64,000 nucleotides of DNA, from NCBI GenBank assembly GCA_014529385.2, contig CM043945.1:143662741-143726740 (forward strand), in the 5' to 3' direction. A program made the translations under genes and the position numbers. How positions within the stretch are numbered: the stretch's first letter is position 1; each line of letters begins with the position of its first letter. Under the pieces are notes generated by a model. The model was not told the origin of the DNA, made no database searches, and saw nothing but the letters and a program-made list of their open reading frames with translations. Below, one piece after another: positions 56,485 through 64,000 of this stretch. This DNA comes from Adiantum capillus-veneris. Lineage: Eukaryota; Streptophyta; Polypodiopsida; Polypodiales; Pteridaceae.

Positions 56485-59400
56485 ATGCACTTACGCTCTG
56501 GGCGGGTGCTAGAACACGAGCATATTGAGGGTGCCTCTGTTCATACGGACACCCATTACCCATCCACGATAGGCTCTAGACCCTCAGCGGGGACACAAGG
56601 TAGCACCACCCAAGACCCTAAAATAGCCGCTAGTGATTCCTCCTCCGACTCAGAAATCATGGAAGCATACCCTACCCAAAACACTGAGAGAGAAGGCCAT
56701 GCACCTCCCGCAGCTCCACATCCTAGTACTATTATGTTTAGCCGTTTCATGGAAACATTAGGTAGAGCTACTCGCTCGGAACATGATGCAAATGAAGCAC
56801 ACGAAGGGGGTGGGGAAGTGGACTCTCCTTTCATATCGCACGTGGACCCCACACCCCCAAAGAGTGTCCATGTGGATATCCTGCCAACTTCTTACCAAGA
56901 AGGCCCTGTTGAGCTGCCTCCTTCAGAAGTTCTCTCTAGAGTACCGTTGGTGACAAGTAAAACCACGGGGAGCAACATTGCTTCTACCTCACAAGAAACC
57001 CTTAACACGTTGACTCTAGAAAGATTGTTCATTAATGATCATTGGACATACGACCTCCACACTGAGGTGTTGACGGATCTACACTCTGACCACGCCTACC
57101 ATGTAGGATGGATAGAGACTGTACAATCCACCTCTAGTGCCACGAGCATCGAAGATCAACAGAAAATGATCTGTAATGTTATCCATAGCATTATTCAATC
57201 AGAAAGGCAAAACCGAGGGGTAAATATACTCTCAACTGGCCCCATGAGATTTTTGGATATGAGCAAGGCTCAACAGCCTACTCTATCACAAATGGAGACT
57301 CCTCTAATGAGTCGCATGGACCCATCTTTCGTCATTTCACCTGGGGTCTCTATGCAATCTGAGCCTCCGAGCGACAACTTTAGCTTCCCTAACTTGGCTC
57401 AACCCTCTATTAAGGAAAACACAGTGCTCACTCCAGGGATAGGCCTGACAGAGAATGTACCTATGACATCTACAGTTAGCGCAGTGCCACTACCTAGTGT
57501 CGTAGTACCTAATATGGGGCCTCGACCGTATGTGCCTCTAGCCCCTTATGCACACATGGCCCCCACACCTCCAATTGTACCACTTGTTCATGCTCCTCGA
57601 GTGCCGCTCCCTAGCCCTTATCCGAGTGGACCTATGCCCGGTTATGTTCCATATCCTGCATCATCCACACATATGCCAAGACCGGTACCCGTCCCTCTCC
57701 CACATATGATTCCAAGAGTACCTCCACCGGCCCTGCCTCCTCACATAGGTGACTTGGCAGCGTTTGCTCAAACCATAGGTCGATCTATTGCGGAAAATAT
57801 GCGTCATGCATCTGATAGAGAGCCTAGAAGTAAGGCAGTACAAATTGCCAAACTCACGCAAAAATTCAATGGGGACGAAGATGCTAGAAAACACATTGAA
57901 GTGTTTGAACAAGTATGTGATTCCTTAGGGGAACGCAATGAACTACATAAGTGCAATGCCTTAAGCTTGACATTAAGTGGGAAGGCTGGAGATTGGTATA
58001 GAACCCTAAGGGTGGACGAGAAAACAATCTACCCTACCCTTTGAAGGTTGTTTCTAAAGGAGTACATACGAGAAGGTGTGCTTTGGGGTGTAGCATCCCA
58101 GCTACAGAAGGCCAAACGTAAGGAAGGAGAGTCAGTAAGGGACTTCATTAGTCGTCTAAAGCACTTAAACTCTCGCTGCCCTGTAAATGAGCGCTTCAAC
58201 AATAACCAATTGCTTGATCGATTCATTCGAGGGTTGAGGAATGAAGGAATTTATAATGGACTAGTGATTAGAGGTATCACAACCTGGGAAGATGTCACTG
58301 CCAATGCAATCCAATTAGAGAACAACTTGATGATAGCAGGCATGAGGGTGTCTACTGACACGAGATCCAGTAGCTCACAAGCCATTGAGTATGAACCCAT
58401 GACTGCAAAGCCCATTGCCAATGAGCCAAAGGTATTTGAGACATTCTTGACAGACCTCACCAAGGCAATCCAAGAGTCTCTTAAGGATATTCGACCCCCT
58501 CAAAATAGTCACATGTATCCAAGAAGGGAGCAACAATGGTGTTCCATTTGCTTAGGTCCACATAGCACTAGTGAGTGCCCTACGTTTAAAGTAAAATTTA
58601 ATGGAACTTGCAACACATGTGGTAGGTATGGTCACCAAGATAAGGATTGTTTAATGATCAAACGTATGATGGCAAATAGACCACCTGTAGCCTGGACGGA
58701 TGCGCCTCGAGCTCCTGTATTGATGCCTGCTCCACCTGTTGAGCAACTACCGCAACGCATGGTCCCTAGATCTCAAAATGTTGTACAAGCTACACCGCTA
58801 CCACCTCCTATGCTAGGATCGCAGCCCCCGCATCCAAGAGTCGCCCCTATGAACCAAGTGGGTTGCGAGCCATCTAATGCTTATGCAGATGTCTGTGAGG
58901 AGGAAATAGACACTAGTATTGCCTACGGACTTGATACATTGGAAGAGTGTCCTATATACTACATGGAAGATTGTTGGGGGAAAGTCAAGCCGGTTTATCA
59001 AGCTGCTGCTCTCGCATCCAGAGGTCAAAATATCAACACCTAGGCTAGGAGGCCACCTCTTCAATGCTACGAGTGTGGTGGACCACATCGGGCAGCGGAG
59101 TGCCCTATTAGGCTGCAAAAGAATGTTGCACAGATGCAAATGAATCAATGGAGCACGTTTGCAATGCCAATATTCACATGTAATCGTTGTGGCATAGATC
59201 ACTTGATTGCCCAATGCCCCTATAACCCAAATGCGCCTAAAATCACACTCCTAAATTTGGTTGAAATTGCTAGTGTGACATCGCCAATACCACCCGTCGC
59301 ACCCGCTTATGCGATTACACGGTCCATGCTTCAAGGGCCAGGCCATATCCTCGAAGAGAGAGATACCGTGTCAGTTATCCAAGCAAAGAAAAAGAAGACA

Positions 59401-61329
59401 CGAAGGAAGAGGTCGCAGAATACGGGAAATTCAAATCCTAGTTCCAAAACAAACATAGGAACAGGAGATGACCCCGTGTATATGAATGACCTCGAGGATG
59501 ATTCAAATTCAATCGAGACAATGGAGACTAGAACCAATACCACAAAGAGAAAGACCGACAAAGAAAACCGTAACATGGAACCAAATGAAAATCGAATAAG
59601 AGAAAACCATAAAGAGCCTCTGAAAACACCACAAGTGTTTCCAAATCCAATCCAAGACCCCCAAGATAAACCGCAGGGGCAAAAAGGGAAGAATCGTAAA
59701 AAGAAGATTGGGACGTATCCAAACCCAGTAGACGAGATTGAGCAGGTGAAACATCTAAGAGGTTTAGTGGAGGAGACTCAAAGGAAACTAGAACCAGAAC
59801 CCATGCATGTCAAAATTCATGACACACTGTTTCCACGCAAGTTAGCCATACCTAGTATCATCCAAGAAGGGAGTGAGGACGGGACATCAGAAAGTGAGCA
59901 TACACCTTTCTTGTTGGAAAGGATGTTTAACGAAGGAATACCTGATCCCATTGAGGAATATGAGATTCCATCCTCACCAGTTCCTAGTCAAGGACCTACA
60001 CCCTGCAAAACGCTAATGAATGTTGCCAAACTAGTGGACTTCATGTCTTCTGAGGTCCGAACCACGATCATAGCAAAGTTGTATGGAGATCCTGAGTTAT
60101 TCTTTGCACTTGGAGCATTCCTTAACGGAGAGCTACAAACGGGATTACCGCAGTTTGCGCAACCAAATAGGCCTGACTCGATTATGATTGATGAGGAAAA
60201 TCATGTGCAATCACTTGACTTAGATGGACACGAGTCTGTGATCGAGGTACCCATTAACGAATTAGGGCAGTATTTTGAAGGCGACGAGTCTAATGGGACC
60301 CTATCCATCACTACCAAGGGGTTTACTATAAAGGGAATTCTTGATGGTGGTGCGGGAGTTAGCATCGTTACAAAAGATTTTTGGGAATCCATGGGAAAAC
60401 CCCGCCTCAGTGTTACTAACATTGTGGTAAAGATGGCAAATGGTACCATAGCCAAACCTATGGGGATGCTCAAGGATCTTAAGATCAAAGTTCTAGGACA
60501 CAAGGTACGACATACGTTCATTGTAATGGATTTCTCTAAACACCTTATGTCATATGAAATGATTTTAGGATGACCATTCATGAGGGAAGCACAAATGGTT
60601 CATGATTGGTCTAAAAATCATGTCTATTTGCAATTCCAAGACTCTGTCCTTAGAGTGGATTTGGTGACTGGTAAGGTACACCCCTTAGGGAGTAAAACCA
60701 TTATTGATCATCGCTCTGACACCACAGTTCACTCGGCCCCACTACAATATTGTTACACTTGTAAGAAGGATACAGACATTGGCCAAGATTCTCCTTACAT
60801 GGATGTGTTACCGGGTATGACGGAATCAGTCAACGTGGACTGGGTACACCTAGCTGCAACCATAGATACCTGGGGAAATAGAGGAACCACTTGGGTCACA
60901 CCAGAGGGGGAAGAGGTACCACAAATTGCACCTCTGAACATGATAAGTGCCATACATGCATCTTCTAAGGGCAAGGCAATTGTAGACCAATCTGACAGTG
61001 ACACCGATAGCTCAATAGAAGACTTTGACCAGCACGACTCAGACACGGACTCCCAGAGTGAAACGGATTTTGAATCTCATGAATTAGAGAGTGGAGCAAG
61101 TTCAGAGTCAAAACATTCGGAAGGACCGAGCACATCAACCGATGATAGCTCCTCCGAGAGTGAAGAGGACACCAAGGAGGACTCCTTTAGTGAGCCAGAT
61201 CTAAATGCAAATCAAAAGCAGGTCTCAAATAAGAAAAAGAAAAACTTTAAGAGGCGTCGATATCGAGCCAATGTACGTGCTAGGATAAAAAAAAGAAGAG
61301 ATCCTCAGCAGAATGGATCAGTTATATAG
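56485..61329 (+). pseudogene. GyE Gag-protease
   Basis: One frame from ATG 56485 with internal stops at 58042 (TGA, shared with GyD), 59041 (TAG) and 60571 (TGA, in the I-L-G-R protease block where GyD has CGA). The Gag core and four zinc knuckles (about 58540-58578, 58609-58650, 59064-59102, 59179-59217) are as in GyD. The retropepsin block GILDGGAGVSIVTKDFWE is intact. After about 60797 it diverges from GyD into an acidic Ser/Asp-rich stretch (DSDTDSSIEDFDQHDSDTDS) and a basic end (KKKKNFKRRRYRANVRARIK). The end overlaps the pol frame by a few bases, next to an A8 run (61287-61294). Confidence 0.9.
61287..61293 (+). promoter_or_regulatory. Possible -1 ribosomal slippery heptamer at gag-protease/pol overlap
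   Basis: In the gag-protease frame the codons read AT-A AAA AAA, giving an A-AAA-AAA heptamer. A -1 shift here leads into the pol frame, which then reads on without a stop to 61510. Retroviruses use such sites, but a simple indel in the A run explains the frame change equally well. Confidence 0.35.
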
Positions 61330-62396
61330 GAGCATGTGATGCTCATCGAAAATTGGTAGACGATTGGGGTGAATATCTCCAAAATGTTATGTGGTGTAGA
61401 CCACGACCCCATGACATAGCCCAATTAGAGATCATAGACAAGCCAAAGTTGAGCCACACTGCAAGGAGGCGTCAAAACCAAGAGTTAGCTCAACAACACA
61501 AGAAAGCATAAATAGAATCATAGACCAAAGCACAACCAGAATCCACAGACTTGCATCTTGCACCAGAACATTTCAAATCTTACACCACAGGGGAAGCAAA
61601 GGTTGTGTACACAAAAGCCCAAAGAATACCTTTCGATGGGAATAATGGAATCTATGATGGTCCGGCAATAGTTAAAGAAATAGAATTAGCCGACCCCGGT
61701 GAAGAATCAAAACCTGTTTTTATTGCTCAAGACCTCACAGAAGTTGAAGAGGCGGTCCTCAAAGAGCTTCTCAAGGAATTCAAGGACATATTCACCTGGA
61801 CATACTATGATATGAAAGGTGTTCCACCTTCTGTGGTCCAACATACAATCCCTATGATTAGCACTGCGAAGCCCGTACAACAAAGACCCTACCCGATGAA
61901 TCCTAAGTACGCAAAGATCATTCAAGAAGAACTTGAAAATCTTATCAAATGTGGGTTCATATATCCTATTGAACACTCTGAATGGGTGTCTCCAATAGTT
62001 ATCGTGCCAAAAAAGAATGGGAAACTCAGGGTGTGCGTGGACCTCAAAAAAGTTAATGCTGCTACTAGAAGAGACCATTACCCCCTACCATATTCCGAAC
62101 ATGTACTCGAAAGAGTTGCAGGCAAGGAAGCTTATAGCTTTCTAGATGGGTACTCAGGCTACAACCAAATCACGATAGCGCTAGAGGACCAAGCTAAAAC
62201 TACCTTCATCACGGAATTTGGCGTGTTTGCATTTCGTGTGATGGATTTTGGCTTAACAAATGCCCCTGCTACATTCCAACGATTAATAAACACTGCTTTT
62301 AAAGAATATTTGAGAGAGTTTTGTGAAGATTTCTTAGACGACCTTTGTGTTTACTCTTCTTGGAAAGAACATCTATCATCTATCGTGTTTATCTAG
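61326..62396 (+). pseudogene. GyE reverse transcriptase (thumb deleted)
   Basis: The pol frame runs from 61326 with stops at 61510 and 61522, then is open from 61551. FTWTYYDMKGVPPSVVQHTI, IVIVPKKNGKLRVCVDLKKV, YSFLDGYSGYNQITIALEDQ (first catalytic Asp), MDFGLTNAPATFQRL (usually M-P-F-G) and FCEDFLDDLCVYSS (catalytic Asp pair as F-L-D-D). The sequence jumps after WKEHL directly to RNase H in another frame, so the RT thumb of roughly 140 residues is missing. Comparison with GyF, which keeps it, supports a deletion near 62375-62385. Confidence 0.88.
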
Positions 62397-64000
62397 CAAG
62401 TGCTCCGATTTTAAGGACACCTAACTGGGATGTCATTTTCCATGTGCATATTGATGCATCAAACTTTGCTATTGGGTGTGTTCTCACTCAACCAGGAGAA
62501 CATAAATTGGACTATCCCATTAGCTTTGCAAGCCGTCAATTGAACGATGCTGAAAGGAACTACACCACTACAGAGCGAGAAGGTTTAGCAATGGTTTCTG
62601 CAGTAAAGAAATTTCGCTACTACCTTCTGGCAAACAAGTTTTTATTTTATGTGGATCATCAAGCGTTGCTGTATCTAGTAAACAAGCCATGCTCCACAGG
62701 AAGAATCACACGATGGTTGTTAATTCTTCTGGAGTTTGATTTCACAATTGTAGTGAGACCCGGTAAAAGGCACGTCATGGCTGATCATTTGTCTCGCATA
62801 CCCAATGGTGAAGCCCCTACAGGAGTTGATGATGAATTACCCGATACTTCCCTATTCATAGTTGAGACTATGCCTGAATGGAGTGAGAACATTGTTAACT
62901 TTTTAGTTAATGGTTTTCCACCCAAGGAACTTCGTAAGGATATCGCTCGAAGGCTAGTAAAAGAATGTGAACCCTATTGTTTGATTTCCGGAACTCTGTA
63001 TAGACTAGGCAAGGACGATATTCTTAGGCGTTGTGCCCGCGAGGATGAATATTTGTATATCTTGCAAGAAGCACATATGGGCATAGCAGGAGGACATTTT
63101 TCAGGAGACCTGACTGCTAGAAAGGTGCTACAATCAGGCTATTGGTGGCCAACTTTATTTAAGGATGCATCACTTTTTACAAAAGGGTGTGATGAGTGCC
63201 AACGTTACAAGACCACACAACGCAAAGACAGAATGCCCTTACATCCTATTAAAGTAACCCAACCATTTGAAAAATGGGGCTTAGACTTTGTAGGTCCAAT
63301 TAGTCCCGCAGCTCGCAACACTCAATCTCGATATATTCTAGTTGCTACGGACTATGTAACAAAGTGGGCTGAAGCTAAGGCTTCACAAAAAGCTGACGCG
63401 AGGACAACAGCTAAGTTTCTTTTTGAGAACATTATCACAAGATTTGGTTGCCCTTTTGAAATTGTTAGTGATAATGGTACCCATTTTATAAATGAGGTAA
63501 TAAGAGAGCTTACCACGACCTTTATGATATCCCACCATAAGTCTACACCTTATTACCCGCAAGCTAATGGACAAGCCGAGAGCACCAACAAGACTCTAAT
63601 CTCTATTTTAACCAAGATGGTAGAAGCTCATCGCACTGATTGGGATTTGAAGTTGACATCTGCTCTATGGGCTTATCGTACTGCTTATAAAGTGGCTATT
63701 AATTGTACGCCATTCAAAATGGTATACGGCCAAGAAGTAGTTATGCCTTGGGAGTTTGTCATTCCTAGTCTTAGGGTAGCTTTGCAAGAAGGATGGAATG
63801 GTAACCCCTTAACCGAGCGTTTGTATATCTTAGAAAAACTAGACGAAGAGAGACAGTTGGCTGTGCAAAATGCTCTTGTGGAAAAGGATAGGAGAAAGAA
63901 GTGGTTTGATCGCCATGTGAAGGACAAGGACATCAAAGTTGGTGATAAAGTCCTTATGTATGGAGTACGTAAAGAGAAGAAAAAGTTGAAATATGCTGGT
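62384..64000 (+). CDS. GyE RNase H and integrase, open to window end
   Basis: A continuous plus-strand frame without any stop for about 538 codons to the last base. RNase H: VIFHVHIDASNFAIGCVLTQ, RNYTTTEREGLAMV, FLFYVDHQALLYLVNKPCST and KRHVMADHLSRIPNG with the catalytic acidic residues. Integrase: zinc finger (H-x3-H in EAHMGIAGGHF, CDECQRYK), first Asp in KWGLDFVGPIS, second in EIVSDNGTHF, Glu in NGQAESTNKT. The C-terminal part has TPFKMVYGQEVVMPWEFVIP and KWFDRHVKDKDIKVGDKVLM. All integrase catalytic residues are intact. The 5' limit is the RT deletion point; no start codon is expected inside a polyprotein. Confidence 0.9.

Larger units (their letters stand above)
54957..64000 (+). mobile_element. 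GyE: Athila-like gypsy element with gag, protease and pol; continues past window
   Basis: The LTR (54957-55527) starts TGTTAACCC and ends GTGACA; the primer-binding site follows. Gag-protease (56485-61329) and pol (61326-64000, open at the end) are on the plus strand. It is inserted in CopC gag; AAGAG (54952-54956) is the presumed left target duplication. The 3' LTR is outside the window. Three stops in gag-protease, stops at the pol start and a deletion in RT make this copy inactive. Confidence 0.92.

Overview
This window looks like repeat-filled, non-genic DNA from a land plant with a large genome, probably a vascular plant. I cannot name the species. All recognisable coding sequence belongs to LTR retrotransposons of plant type: TNT1/Tork-like Ty1/copia elements, Tat/Ogre-like Ty3/gypsy elements with two RNase H domains, and Athila-like Ty3/gypsy elements with a TTTTTGGCGCCG primer-binding site. 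I found no host gene, tRNA, rRNA or CRISPR array. Long GA/CT, GT/AC and poly-G tracts are abundant.

Layout. Bases 1-4564 are gene-free with simple repeats. Bases 4565-12061 hold a decayed Tat-like gypsy element (GyA, + strand); its middle is replaced by a fragment of a copia element (CopA, - strand, about 7078-11263). Bases 12062-13334 are probably its 3' flank or LTR. Bases 13335-30094 are a complete Tat/Ogre-like gypsy element (GyB, - strand) with LTRs of about 2.25 kb and a GTGT target duplication. A young, nearly intact copia element (CopB, 18207-23796, - strand, TSD TTGGC) is nested in its reverse transcriptase.

Bases 30330-31510 hold a decayed gag of another family. Bases 32110-40550 hold an Athila-like element (GyF, + strand) with gag, protease, RT, RNase H, integrase and an extra 3' ORF. 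That ORF has a second retropepsin-like domain followed by W-V-P-K repeats. Bases 40691-40978 are three 96-bp tandem repeats. Bases 41116-43300 are a decayed gypsy element (GyG, - strand) of an unusual lineage.

From 44334 onward lies a copia element (CopC, + strand, same family as CopB) that has been hit twice. GyD (45171-54300, TSD ATTAT) is inserted between its primer-binding site and gag. GyE (54957 to beyond the window end) is inserted in its gag. GyD has LTRs, gag and protease but no RT, RNase H or integrase. GyE is the pol-bearing relative. Their gag-protease cores are almost identical, while their LTRs, leaders and 3' parts are clearly more divergent, which indicates recombination between families.

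The most interesting biology is the GyD/GyE/GyF group: a pol-less, possibly trans-mobilised element; a gag with four zinc knuckles, three of variant spacing; a possible -1 slippery site between gag-protease and pol; and an extra 3' ORF with a second protease-like fold. Identity figures are hand counts over short samples, and lineage names come from memory of the families, not from a search.
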